The notes: generated from the letters alone by a model not told the origin. DNA of 27,580 nt from Firmicutes bacterium CAG:534 (GCA_000436115.1 FR894561.1:37496-65075), one strand, 5' to 3'; shown: positions 1-7,875, numbered from the stretch's first letter. A program made the numbers and translations.

Positions 1-630
1 GAAGTTCAGACGGAGGAATCCATTAAATATCAGGGAATTCCCTATTATATGGAGCAGATGAACGCCTGGATCAGAGGCTTTGCAGAAAAGGTCAATGATA
101 TTTTTACAAGCGGTGTCGATGCAAACGGCAACAAGGGTGTGATCTTCTTTACCGGCAAAAAGAGCAACGGCCAGGAATATACAGAGGCCGATTTGAAAGA
201 CAGCAACGGCTATTATGAACTGACAGCAGGCAATTTTACAGTGAATGATCAGCTTTTAAAGGATTCTTCCCTGTTAGGAAGCAGAAGCAGTGAACTGGTG
301 GGCGTGGAGGAATGCGGTAAGATCAAGGAAATGATCGAACTTCTTTCCAGCAAGGAAAAGTTTAATTTCCGAAATGGAAATGCGGGTCAGATGCTGGAAA
401 TGCTGCTCTCAGATGTGGCGCTGAATTCCAGTAATGCGCAGACCTTTTACAAGACCTATAAGGGAATGCAGAACAGCATTGACAATCAGAGAAGCTCCGT
501 TTCCGGTGTGGATAAGGATGAAGAGGCGGTAAGCCTGGTAAAATACCAGAATTCCTATACCCTTGCATCCAAAATGATCCAGACGCTTACGGAAATTTAC
601 GATCAGCTGATCTTAAATACAGGTGTATAA
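1..630 (+). CDS. flgK: flagellar hook-filament junction protein FlgK (HAP1), C-terminal part
   Basis: The reading frame is open from base 1 with no start codon, so the gene enters from the left edge and only about 209 C-terminal residues are visible. FlgK joins the hook to the filament. The last 40 residues carry the flagellar rod/hook/HAP C-terminal signature: VDKDEEAVSLVKYQNSY followed by a helix ending LTEIYDQLILNTGV, which in this family packs into the axial coiled-coil core. The preceding segment, with its N- and Q-rich helix (TYKGMQNSIDNQRSSVSG), is also typical of HAP1. It is followed after 83 bases by flgL, the second junction protein, which is the usual order. The ATG at base 49 is internal and not the true start. 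Confidence 0.9.
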   Translation, partial: EVQTEESIKYQGIPYYMEQMNAWIRGFAEKVNDIFTSGVDANGNKGVIFFTGKKSNGQEYTEADLKDSNGYYELTAGNFTVNDQLLKDSSLLGSRSSELVGVEECGKIKEMIELLSSKEKFNFRNGNAGQMLEMLLSDVALNSSNAQTFYKTYKGMQNSIDNQRSSVSGVDKDEEAVSLVKYQNSYTLASKMIQTLTEIYDQLILNTGV

Positions 631-713
631 CATCCCGGTATCCTGCGGGAGCATACCAAAATATCCTATCAGGCGGCATAAGAAAAGAAAGATAAAATTG
701 GGGAGGCATTTAT

Positions 714-2282
714 ATGAGAATTACAAATAAGATCATGGAAAACAATTCTCTGTATAATATTAACAACAATAAGATTTTGCAGGATAAGCTGAGCACGCAG
801 ATGGGCACTCAGAAGAAGCTTACAAGACCTTCAGATGATCCGGTGGTAGCCATCAGGGCGCTCCGCCTCCGCACCAGTGTTTCCGAGCTGACCCAGTTTT
901 ACGAAAAAAATGCAGAGGATGCAGACAGCTGGCTGGATGTTACAGGAAAGGCGCTTCTGACAGTAACGGATGTGCTGACGGACTTAAGCAAAAAAGCAAA
1001 TGGCGCAGCCAATAAGAAAAAGATGGTAGATGACCTTGCAATTTATCTGGAACAGATGAAGTCCTTAAAGGATGAGTTTTATTCTACCGGAAACGTGGAT
1101 TATGCGGGAAGATACGTTTTTACGGGCTACCGTACAGACACAACCCTTACATTTACAGAAGCGGAAATCAAAGAGACTAATCCCAGATATGTGATCCATG
1201 AACAACTCAAAATGAGCGATTTTGATCGTACCAATTATACAGATATTGGAAATCTGGAGGGAATGAATGCCAGCAATTATGACAAGTCCGCAGTGAATGA
1301 ACTGGATGTGGTAAACAGTGACATTCACCGGATGAGGCTTGCCTATGACAGTCTGGATGAAGCAGGCGGCGTGAAAATTGAGGTCATTGGAACAGATAAA
1401 AAGACGCCGGTTTCTACGATCACGGCAGATACGGTTTCCCTGGCAAAGAAGCCTGACCCCTATCAGATCATCCAGGAAGCAAACGAGAATAAGGTTTCAA
1501 AGACTGTGTTTATTCCCGAAACAGGAGAAGTCCTTTTTTCGGATAAGGCTTATGATGATTTAAACCAGAAGAGCGCGACTTTAAGTGGAAGCGATACGGA
1601 GATCCGTATTTCCTATACCAAGAAAAACTGGCAGGAGGGAGATCTTCGGCCGGAACACTATTTTGCGTGTGAGGGAACCACTACCAAGAACGGCGTTGAC
1701 AAGACCGTCAGCTATAATCCGGAATACCTGCAGGGCGAGGAAAACGAGCAGGCTATGGAATACGACGTGGGGTACAACCAGAAGATCCGTGTCAACACCA
1801 CCGCAAAGGAAGCCTTCAGTCACGGCCTTGCCCGGGATATAGATGATCTGGAGAGAGCGGTAAATACTCTGAAGGAGATCGATACCACCAAAAAGGATTT
1901 GGAAAAGGTAATGAAGGGCTTTGATGAGGGAACCGCAGATTATGAGGATGCTAAGGTGAAATATGAAGCGGCTGTCAAGGCTTATGATTATATCCGGGAA
2001 AAGGTTCATAATATGTTTGAAAGCACTCTGAGCAGCACCAAGGACTATCTGGACAGCACCAACATTGCGATTACAGATAACGGAACCAGAAGCCAGAGAC
2101 TCAGCCTTGTAAGCAATCGTCTGATGGATCAGAGAACCACCTTCAGAAACCTGCAGTCAGAAAACGAAAGTGTAGATATTGCAGAGGCTACCATACAGCT
2201 TACCAGTGCGAAGCTGACCTATGATGCGGCGCTTATGGCCACCGGTAAGATCATGCAGAATTCCCTGATGAACTATATTTAA
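714..2282 (+). CDS. flgL: flagellar hook-filament junction protein FlgL (HAP3)
   Basis: This is the second junction protein, between FlgK and the first flagellin subunits. The ATG at 714 has a GGGAGG ribosome binding site at 701-706 with 7-base spacing. The N-terminus has the flagellin/FlgL helix signature (MRITNKIMENNSLYNINNN, then KLTRPSDDPVVAIRALRLR), and the C-terminus has the matching helix (ENESVDIAEATIQLTSAKLTYDAALMATGKIMQNSL). At 522 residues it is much longer than a typical FlgL of about 300; the extra length lies in the middle, roughly residues 150-400, and includes a charged helical stretch around residues 380-440. No frameshift is visible. Family assignment is firm from both termini and position; the role of the enlarged middle is unknown. 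Confidence 0.93.
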   Translation: MRITNKIMENNSLYNINNNKILQDKLSTQMGTQKKLTRPSDDPVVAIRALRLRTSVSELTQFYEKNAEDADSWLDVTGKALLTVTDVLTDLSKKANGAANKKKMVDDLAIYLEQMKSLKDEFYSTGNVDYAGRYVFTGYRTDTTLTFTEAEIKETNPRYVIHEQLKMSDFDRTNYTDIGNLEGMNASNYDKSAVNELDVVNSDIHRMRLAYDSLDEAGGVKIEVIGTDKKTPVSTITADTVSLAKKPDPYQIIQEANENKVSKTVFIPETGEVLFSDKAYDDLNQKSATLSGSDTEIRISYTKKNWQEGDLRPEHYFACEGTTTKNGVDKTVSYNPEYLQGEENEQAMEYDVGYNQKIRVNTTAKEAFSHGLARDIDDLERAVNTLKEIDTTKKDLEKVMKGFDEGTADYEDAKVKYEAAVKAYDYIREKVHNMFESTLSSTKDYLDSTNIAITDNGTRSQRLSLVSNRLMDQRTTFRNLQSENESVDIAEATIQLTSAKLTYDAALMATGKIMQNSLMNYI

Positions 2283-2307
2283 AGCGCAATGCGCAGAAGG
2301 AGCTCCT

Positions 2308-2763
2308 ATGAAGATTAATACAAAGGTATTTGGAGAAGTAGAAATCGCTGATGATAAAATAATTCATTTTCCTTCCGGTATTGTAGGCTTTCCGGAGCTT
2401 ACAGAGTTTACCCTTCTCCATGATGAGGAAAAGGGCGCAGGCAGCATTCACTGGTTACAGTCCATTCAGGAGCCCGGCTTTGCAATGCCGGTGATGGATC
2501 CGCTTTTGGTCTGTCCTGACTATAATCCGGAGGTAGATGACGAGCTCTTAAAACCCCTGGGCGGGCTTGACCCGGAGGAAATACTGGTTCTTGTTACCGT
2601 CACGGTTCCCAGTGACCTGAAGAAGATGAGTGTAAACCTGCGGGGGCCTATTATTATCAATGCCGCCGCCAAGAAAGCGTGCCAGGTGATCGTGGAAGGG
2701 GAAGGCTACCAGGTGAAATACCCCATTTATGAGATTTTAAGTGCAAGGAAAGCAGGTGAGTAA
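2308..2763 (+). CDS. fliW: flagellar assembly factor FliW
   Basis: FliW is a small cytoplasmic protein that binds either flagellin or CsrA. In B. subtilis, free FliW sequesters CsrA and so relieves repression of flagellin translation. The 151-residue length, the opening MKINTKVFGEVEIADDKII and the motif HFPSGIVGFPELTEFTLLHD are characteristic, as is the C-terminal PIIINAAAKKACQVIV region. The gene abuts csrA with no spacing (TAA at 2761-2763, ATG at 2764), consistent with translational coupling. Its ribosome binding site GGAG sits inside a self-complementary decamer, AGGAGCTCCT (2298-2307), directly before the ATG, so translation might itself be regulated; that part is inference. Confidence 0.95.
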   Translation: MKINTKVFGEVEIADDKIIHFPSGIVGFPELTEFTLLHDEEKGAGSIHWLQSIQEPGFAMPVMDPLLVCPDYNPEVDDELLKPLGGLDPEEILVLVTVTVPSDLKKMSVNLRGPIIINAAAKKACQVIVEGEGYQVKYPIYEILSARKAGE

Positions 2764-2982
2764 ATGTTAGCTTTATCCAGAAAGAAAAATGAAGCCCTCG
2801 TTATCAATAATAATATTGAGATCACAGTGCTGGAGATCAAAGGCGAGCAGGTAAAGCTTGGCATCAGCGCACCTAAAGATGTGCCGATCTACCGCAAGGA
2901 GGTATATGTGCAGATCCAGGAGGCAAACCAGGAAGCTGTGAGCGTGGAAGGAATGGAAGCGCTTAAAAATTTACTTTCCTAA
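2764..2982 (+). CDS. csrA: carbon storage / flagellin translation regulator CsrA
   Basis: CsrA is a homodimeric RNA-binding protein that blocks translation by binding GGA motifs near ribosome binding sites. The 72-residue product starts MLALSRKKNEALVINNNIEI, matching the family's first strand, and contains PIYRKEVYVQIQEAN, with the RNA-contacting arginine in the conserved position. Length and the extended C-terminal helix match Gram-positive CsrA. The start directly follows the fliW stop, with a ribosome binding site (AGGTGAG) inside the fliW end. The likely target is the flagellin leader at 10162-10221, where three GGA motifs occur. A terminator follows at 3013-3059. Confidence 0.96.
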   Translation: MLALSRKKNEALVINNNIEITVLEIKGEQVKLGISAPKDVPIYRKEVYVQIQEANQEAVSVEGMEALKNLLS

Positions 2983-3006
2983 ATAACATAAAAATAAAAT
3001 TCCATC

Positions 3007-3033
3007 TAAATTTTTCCTGCCTTTTTCCGATAT
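3007..3033 (+). promoter_or_regulatory. SigD (sigma-28) promoter for flaG-fliD-fliS
   Basis: TAAA at 3007-3010, a 15-base spacer, then TCCGATAT at 3026-3033 match the SigD consensus TAAA-N15-GCCGATAT at all but one position. The same arrangement with the same T variant lies upstream of flagellin at 10053-10079. The expected start is near 3040. The spacer is the left arm, and the -10 the loop, of the terminator that ends the csrA transcript. Confidence 0.8.
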
Positions 3034-3059
3034 ATAGATATGAAGGCAGGAAATTTTTT
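3013..3059 (+). terminator. Rho-independent terminator after csrA
   Basis: TTTCCTGCCTT (3013-3023) pairs perfectly with AAGGCAGGAAA (3043-3053) and is followed by six T (3054-3059). The loop is long (about 19 bases) because it contains the -10 element of the next promoter. It should end the flgK-flgL-fliW-csrA transcript. Confidence 0.8.
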
Positions 3060-3063
3060 ATTG

Positions 3064-3090
3064 ACCCATCCCGAAGAAGATCGGGAGGGT
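3064..3090 (+). other. hairpin in the flaG leader
   Basis: ACCC (3064-3067) plus TCCCGA (3069-3074) pair with TCGGGA (3081-3086) plus GGGT (3087-3090), with one bulged A at 3068 and a six-base loop, followed by TTTT. It lies about 25 bases after the predicted SigD start and 14 bases before the flaG ribosome binding site. It could be a stabilising 5' structure or a weak attenuator; the sequence alone does not decide. Confidence 0.5.
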
Positions 3091-3116
3091 TTTGATATCA
3101 CACGGAGGTGATTACA

Positions 3117-3560
3117 ATGGCTATTGAACCATTAAGCAGTGCCATGACATATCAGGCACAGACAACACAACAGGTTAAGGCGCTTCAGAAGCAGCCGGTA
3201 GAGAACACGGATGTCCAGACACCGGAACAGAGCCTTAATTATGATCCTGCTACCGTCAAAGTGGCAGATGTGCAGCAAAAGGACACACAGGGGAATGGTC
3301 AGGGGACTGAGAACAATACTGCAAAGGAACAGCAGCAGGCGACCAACGAGCAGATCAAAAAGGCTGTTGAACAGCTGAATAAGAGAATGTCTCAGTCAGA
3401 GGCAATCTTCGGCATCCATGAGGCAACCAACCGTGTTACCATTAAGATCGTAGACAAGGATACCAAGGAGGTCATTAAGGAGCTTCCGCCTGAGAAGACT
3501 CTTGATATGATTGCCAAAGCATGGGAGCTGGCCGGCCTTCTGGTTGATGAAAAGAGATAG
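3117..3560 (+). CDS. flaG: flagellar protein FlaG
   Basis: FlaG is a small protein associated with filament length and structure, commonly encoded just before fliD. The conserved FlaG domain is the C-terminal half (about residues 75-147), with FGIHEATNRVTIKIVDKD, the phrase VIKELPPEKTLDMIAKAWE and the ending AGLLVDEKR. The N-terminal half is a Q-, N- and T-rich, low-complexity linker typical of the family. I choose ATG 3117 rather than the in-frame GTG at 3108, because the GTG lies inside the ribosome binding site GGAGGTGA (3104-3111), which is ideally spaced from 3117. It is the first gene after the SigD promoter at 3007-3033 and ends 11 bases before fliD. Confidence 0.92.
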   Translation: MAIEPLSSAMTYQAQTTQQVKALQKQPVENTDVQTPEQSLNYDPATVKVADVQQKDTQGNGQGTENNTAKEQQQATNEQIKKAVEQLNKRMSQSEAIFGIHEATNRVTIKIVDKDTKEVIKELPPEKTLDMIAKAWELAGLLVDEKR

Positions 3561-3571
3561 GGGGAACCAAT

Positions 3572-5677
3572 ATGGCAATGCGTGTGACCGGTATGTATTC
3601 CGGATTAGACACAGAGACAATCGTTCAGGAACTGGTTGCTGCAAGGCAGACCAAGGTAGATGACCTGAAAAAGGAACAGACCAAGCTGGAGTGGAAACAG
3701 ACAGCATGGAAGGATTTAAATAATAAGATCAGCAAGCTTTTTACAGGGACGCTTGATAATCTGGTTTATCAGTCATCCTATATGAAAAAGAAAACCACAT
3801 CCTCCAATGACAATCTTGTCAGTGTGATCACAAAGGATGCGGCCATGGACAGCGTCCAGGAGCTGGAGATCAAGAAGCTTGCAAAGGCAGGCTATCTGAC
3901 CGGAGGTGTGATCAAAGATAAGGATGGCAATAAGGTGACCTCCGGAAGCAAGCTGGTAGACAAACTGGGAATTGCAAGCGGAAGCAAGTTTGCCATTACG
4001 GCAGGCGGTAAAACCGTTGACATTACCGTGGATGAAAATACCACCATTAATGATGTGGTATCCAAACTGCAGGACGCAGGCGTCAAGGCAAGCTTTGATG
4101 CCAAGAACCAGAGATTGTTTATCGGATCGGAAGGAACCGGAGCAGCCAGTGATTTTACAATCACAGCAGACAACAGCGATGGCCTTGCCGCCATGGAAAA
4201 GCTGGGTATTCTGACCTATGGAAGCAGCGGCGATGATGATCAGGTGCTTGCAGCCTATAAAAAATGGGCGGAAATGTCTGATGATGACAAAAATGCGGCA
4301 ATCAGCGCAAGAGCGGCAGAGCTTTTAAAGAGCTATACGGCAGAGCGCAGCTCTCTCGAGAAGGAAGTCAACAATCTTGACAATAAACAGGACGCCCTGA
4401 TCGAAGAATTCAAAAAGGAATTTGCAGATAGTACGCTCTTTGATGATGTGACAGCTCCTGATTTTACTGACAAGCTCAGAGCCAGGATTGCAGAACTGAA
4501 GCAGGCTCAGACGGATGCGGAAGCGATTATCAATGATGAAAACGCAACTGCAGATGAAAAGTCGGCAGCGCAGGAAGCGCTGGACAAGGCAAAAAGTGAG
4601 CTTTCCTACCTGGAGGGCTATCAGTCAAATGCAAGTGCCATTGAGACTAAGAAAAACCGCATTGACGAACTGAACCAGGATTACATAAATGCAGACGGAA
4701 CCGCAGGAACCAAGACTATGGAGGAAGCCACTGCCTATATAGAAGACAGGATCAGCCAGGCACAGGACATGGTGAACAATTATGCGGCAAAGAAAGCAGC
4801 TTATGAGTCAAAGCCTGCAAACGAGCGTGCAGTTAAGACGGATGGACAGGATGCGGAAATCCTGTTAAACGGCGCCACCTTCACTGCTGACAGCAATACC
4901 TTTGAGATCAATGGCCTGACCATTACCTGCAAGGGACTTACCACGGGCGGCGAGAAAATTACCCTTACCACAGAAAATGATGTAAGCGGCATCTATGATA
5001 TGATCAAGGGCTTTATCAAGGAATACGGTGAAGTGATCAATGAAATGGATAAGCTTTACAATGCAGATTCTGCAAAGGGCTATGATCCCTTGACAGATGA
5101 TGAGAAGGATTCCATGAGCGACAGTGAGGTTGAAAAGTGGGAGACCAAGATCAAGGACTCCTTGCTTCGCAGGGATTCTACCTTAAACACCGTTTCCAGC
5201 GCCATGAAAGAAATTATGGCGTCAGGATTTTCCGTAAATGGCAAAACCATGTATCTGTCAGACTTCGGAATTGAAACTCTGGGCTATTTTACAGCCGCAG
5301 ATAACGAGAAGAATGCATACCATATCAACGGAGATGCAGATGACGATAATGTAAAGAGCAAGACAAACACGCTTCAGGAAATGATTTCCACAGACCCTGA
5401 CAGTGTAGTATCCTTCTTCACTCAGCTTGGCAAGAGCATGAATGCAAAGCTGAAGAGTCTTAGAGGCAGAACAGAATTTAGCAGTATTAATACTGTTTAT
5501 GATGACAAGAAGATGAAGGAGGAGTATGATAATTATACGACCAAGATCAAGGAAGCAGAAGAAAAGCTTCAGGATTACGAGGATAAATGGTATAAGAAGT
5601 TTTCAGCAATGGAGACAGCACTGGCAAAGCTGCAGTCTAATTCCAGCGCAGTTACAAGCTTATTAGGAGGCTCATGA
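3572..5677 (+). CDS. fliD: flagellar filament capping protein FliD (HAP2)
   Basis: FliD caps the growing filament and helps flagellin fold into place. The N-terminal domain is clear (VTGMYSGLDTETIVQELVAA, then the QTAWKDLNNKISKL helix and NLVSVITKDAAMDSVQELEI). The C-terminal FliD domain is also clear (NGATFTADSNTFEINGLTI at about residue 430, then DVSGIYDMIKGFIKEYGEVINEM and IKDSLLRRDSTLN). The protein is 701 residues, against roughly 450-500 in Bacillus. The excess is a highly charged, probably coiled-coil insertion at about residues 215-425, rich in K, E, D, A and Q, between the two conserved domains. The ribosome binding site AGGGGGAA precedes ATG 3572. The stop is followed after one base by fliS. 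Confidence 0.95.
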   Translation: MAMRVTGMYSGLDTETIVQELVAARQTKVDDLKKEQTKLEWKQTAWKDLNNKISKLFTGTLDNLVYQSSYMKKKTTSSNDNLVSVITKDAAMDSVQELEIKKLAKAGYLTGGVIKDKDGNKVTSGSKLVDKLGIASGSKFAITAGGKTVDITVDENTTINDVVSKLQDAGVKASFDAKNQRLFIGSEGTGAASDFTITADNSDGLAAMEKLGILTYGSSGDDDQVLAAYKKWAEMSDDDKNAAISARAAELLKSYTAERSSLEKEVNNLDNKQDALIEEFKKEFADSTLFDDVTAPDFTDKLRARIAELKQAQTDAEAIINDENATADEKSAAQEALDKAKSELSYLEGYQSNASAIETKKNRIDELNQDYINADGTAGTKTMEEATAYIEDRISQAQDMVNNYAAKKAAYESKPANERAVKTDGQDAEILLNGATFTADSNTFEINGLTITCKGLTTGGEKITLTTENDVSGIYDMIKGFIKEYGEVINEMDKLYNADSAKGYDPLTDDEKDSMSDSEVEKWETKIKDSLLRRDSTLNTVSSAMKEIMASGFSVNGKTMYLSDFGIETLGYFTAADNEKNAYHINGDADDDNVKSKTNTLQEMISTDPDSVVSFFTQLGKSMNAKLKSLRGRTEFSSINTVYDDKKMKEEYDNYTTKIKEAEEKLQDYEDKWYKKFSAMETALAKLQSNSSAVTSLLGGS

Positions 5678-5678
5678 T

Positions 5679-6068
5679 ATGGCATTGCCCAATGCTTATG
5701 CACAGTATAAAAACAGCAAGGTTCTCACGGCATCCCCGGCAGAGCTGACCCTCATGCTGTATGAGGGAGCGATTAAATTCTGTAATATTGCCATTGCTGC
5801 GATCGAGCAGAAGGAAGTGGAAAAGGCACATGTCAACATCCGCAAAGCGCAAAAGATCATAGAGCATCTGCGGGTGACTCTGGATATGAAATATCCGGTG
5901 GCAAAGGATTTTGACAATATGTATCAGTATATTGACAGAAGACTTCTGGAGGCCAATATCAGTAAAGATCCGGAAATCCTGAAGGAGGTACTGACCCATC
6001 TGCATGCCATCAGAGATACCTGGAAGGAAGTTATGCGGATCAACCGTGAGAAGGGAGTTGTATGCTGA
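5679..6068 (+). CDS. fliS: flagellin export chaperone FliS
   Basis: FliS binds the disordered C-terminus of flagellin in the cytoplasm and keeps it export-competent. In B. subtilis it also takes part in FliW-flagellin homeostasis. The 129-residue length and the motifs YAQYKNSKVLTASPAELTLM and LYEGAIKFCNIAIAAIEQKE are family hallmarks, and a helix with DNMYQYIDRRLLEANISKD follows. The ribosome binding site AGGAGG is inside the fliD end, and the start lies one base beyond the fliD stop, implying coupled translation. The stop overlaps the next gene's start by 7 bases. Confidence 0.95.
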   Translation: MALPNAYAQYKNSKVLTASPAELTLMLYEGAIKFCNIAIAAIEQKEVEKAHVNIRKAQKIIEHLRVTLDMKYPVAKDFDNMYQYIDRRLLEANISKDPEILKEVLTHLHAIRDTWKEVMRINREKGVVC

Positions 6069-6538
6069 ACAGCTATCTGAGTATTCTGGAGGACAGCCTG
6101 AAAAAGAAGCTTGCTGTTCTGGAACAGATCGATGAGGTCAGTGATGTACAGACCGCACTTTTAAAGGAAGAGACCTTTGATCTGGAACGCTTCGATGCAA
6201 CGGTGGATGAAAAGGACGCCTTTATCAAGCAGCTTAGCGAACTGGATGATGGCTTTGAGACCCTTTATGAAAAGGTTCGGGAAGAGCTCTTAAAGGATCG
6301 CAGGCAGTATGAGCAGCAGATAGGGCGGATGCAGAAGCTGATCGGCCAGATCACAGACAAAAGCGTTTCGATCCAGGCCAAGGAAAGCCGGAACAAGGCG
6401 GCTGTGGAGCGGTATTTTGCGAGAGAAAAGAAGAGTATCGGGCAGGACAGAAAGACGGCAAAGGCCGCCTATGGCTACTATAAGAATATGAACAATACCA
6501 ATGTGCCCGCATCCAGATTTATGGATCAGAAGAAGTAA
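6062..6538 (+). CDS. FliT/FlgN-like flagellar export chaperone
   Basis: This is a small (158-residue), almost entirely helical, highly charged protein without a signal peptide or membrane segment. Its position directly after fliS, with a 7-base overlap, is the usual slot for FliT. The ending YYKNMNNTNVPASRFMDQKK resembles the C-termini of FlgN-type chaperones in Clostridia, which bind FlgK and FlgL. I cannot decide between FliT (FliD chaperone) and FlgN from sequence alone; a chaperone role for hook-associated proteins is inferred from size, helicity and neighbourhood. Its 3' end overlaps by 20 bases the 3' end of the convergent glycosyltransferase gene. Confidence 0.75.
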   Translation: MLNSYLSILEDSLKKKLAVLEQIDEVSDVQTALLKEETFDLERFDATVDEKDAFIKQLSELDDGFETLYEKVREELLKDRRQYEQQIGRMQKLIGQITDKSVSIQAKESRNKAAVERYFAREKKSIGQDRKTAKAAYGYYKNMNNTNVPASRFMDQKK

Positions 6539-7715
6539 ATACAGTTTGAAGCATGGAAAGCACCCTGTTTAGGCAGGTGTGCTTTTCTTTTACGGTTTCA
6601 TAGCCGCGTGAGGCGATTTCCTGACGTCTTTCGTCATGAGCCAGATAATAAGCAACCTTTTCTTTTAATTCTGCTGCATTTTCAAAGCAGTCAAGATCCT
6701 GCCCGATTGTAAAGTATTCCGGAATTTCGGCCTGATAATTGGAAAGCAGAAAGCCTCTGCAGCCTAAAATATCCCAAACTCTCTGTGATAAACCGGTCTG
6801 GATAGAGCGGATGGTGATATTTAAGTTTATCTTGCTGCGGAAAAAGACTTCAGGCATTTCCAGATGAGTAGAAACGCCTCCGTGGACCCGGACGCCTGTC
6901 AGACAGGAAGAATCACTTCTGGTAAAAAGATCCACTGGAAAAGATCCTGTAAGAAGGTTCAGGGTGCGGATCCGTTCCAGTTCGGAAATGCGCATGCCAA
7001 GAAGCTGATTGGCGGCAATATAAGCATCTATATTCTGAAAAGCATCCGGCATAACAGAGAATGTTTCCGGGGAGGCTTTTTTTAGCGCAGCAAGAAAGGA
7101 AGGGGTCAGCGCTTCCTGGATCAGGGATAATCCCGGAAGCTTTAACTGGGCTTCGATCAGGCCGTCTCCAAAGCCTCTGTCAAAAGCTGATAAGGGGAGC
7201 CTTTGATAAGGCGATTTTTCGGTATAAAGGGATCCGACAAAAGATACATCATAGAGGTAACGCTGTTGAACCGATGGGTACTTTTCCAAAAGACCTGAGA
7301 TCACCTGATCCCAGCGGGCAACGTTGGCGCCAAGCGGCAGATAAAAAATATTGTCCGCATTTTCCCCTCGGATCTGCTCATACTGTTCATAATCAAACAG
7401 AAAGATGCGATTGCAGCCGTTGCGGATCGTTTCTGAAAAAAGCTCCAGCACCGGGCAGTCCACGCTGAGACATAAATAAAGCACATGAAGACGCTCGCAG
7501 ACCTGTGAAATATAGGGAAAGTAATTGATGCTGAAGACAAAGGAGGTCTGATGAGTCAGAATAGTCTCGGCCAGCATGCTGATCCGCTTTTCCGGTTCGA
7601 TCGATTTCTGGTAGATTTCCGAATCTTCCTCGATAACAGTAAGCCCCAGCGACTGAAAAGCTTCCATAATGTCCGGTTCACAAATGCTTCCATATCGATG
7701 AAAAACGATTTCCAT
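6519..7715 (-). CDS. CgeB-like (GT-B fold) glycosyltransferase
   Basis: The 398-residue product resembles the CgeB / glycosyl transferase family 1 proteins common in flagellar glycosylation islands of Clostridia. The N-terminal half looks like the DUF3880-type domain (MEIVFHRYGSICEPDIMEAF). The C-terminal half has YDVSFVGSLYTEKSPYQRL at about residue 155, and then FFRSKINLNITIRSIQTGL and RVWDILGCRGFLLSNY, the conserved donor-site block of this family. The start ATG has a GGAGGG site with 8-base spacing on the reverse strand. It is a paralogue of the CgeB-like protein at 8849-10018, which has the matching blocks FNDICFIGSLYSGN and GSKINLNISLKGIEGGTPKR. A flagellin-glycan role is inferred from context; donor and acceptor are unknown. 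Confidence 0.8.
   Translation of the reverse strand: MEIVFHRYGSICEPDIMEAFQSLGLTVIEEDSEIYQKSIEPEKRISMLAETILTHQTSFVFSINYFPYISQVCERLHVLYLCLSVDCPVLELFSETIRNGCNRIFLFDYEQYEQIRGENADNIFYLPLGANVARWDQVISGLLEKYPSVQQRYLYDVSFVGSLYTEKSPYQRLPLSAFDRGFGDGLIEAQLKLPGLSLIQEALTPSFLAALKKASPETFSVMPDAFQNIDAYIAANQLLGMRISELERIRTLNLLTGSFPVDLFTRSDSSCLTGVRVHGGVSTHLEMPEVFFRSKINLNITIRSIQTGLSQRVWDILGCRGFLLSNYQAEIPEYFTIGQDLDCFENAAELKEKVAYYLAHDERRQEIASRGYETVKEKHTCLNRVLSMLQTVFTSSDP
6557..6590 (+). terminator. Rho-independent terminator after the fliS-fliT transcript
   Basis: AAAGCAC (6557-6563) pairs with GTGCTTT (6579-6585), and CCTG (6564-6567) with CAGG (6574-6577), with one bulged T. The T-rich run TTTTCTTT follows. The whole structure lies within the coding end of the reverse-strand glycosyltransferase, so it is selected both as protein code and as terminator. 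Confidence 0.7.
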
Positions 7716-7772
7716 AAATGCATCCCTCCATGGTGTAAAAGCCTGCGGTTCTTTTAGGGAACCTGTGAGGAT

Positions 7773-7800
7773 ATTATAACAGACAGGGGGGATTATGCAA
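7773..7800 (-). promoter_or_regulatory. SigA-type promoter for the reverse-strand glycosyltransferase
   Basis: Read on the reverse strand: TTGCAT (complement of 7795-7800), a 16-base spacer, and TATAAT (complement of 7773-7778) preceded by an extended -10 TGT. The predicted start is near 7766, leaving a leader of about 50 bases that contains a GGTTC/GAACC hairpin (7747-7751 with 7759-7763). Confidence 0.55.
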
Positions 7801-7847
7801 TGCTATATATTTTCAGAAAGAAAAAAGGAGAAAAATGTACTTTTGTC

Positions 7848-7875
7848 TTGCAAAATACAGAACGTCATGTATAAT
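7848..7875 (+). promoter_or_regulatory. SigA-type promoter for the GT2 glycosyltransferase
   Basis: TTGCAA (7848-7853), a 16-base spacer and a perfect TATAAT (7870-7875) place transcription start near 7882, just before the inverted repeat at 7885-7952. It is divergent from the promoter at 7773-7800, so the 276-base gap 7716-7991 is a two-way promoter region. Confidence 0.55.

Noticed and set aside
3108..3116. GTG start for flaG
   Set aside because: The GTG is part of the ribosome binding site GGAGGTGA. ATG 3117 is correctly spaced and matches the family N-terminus.
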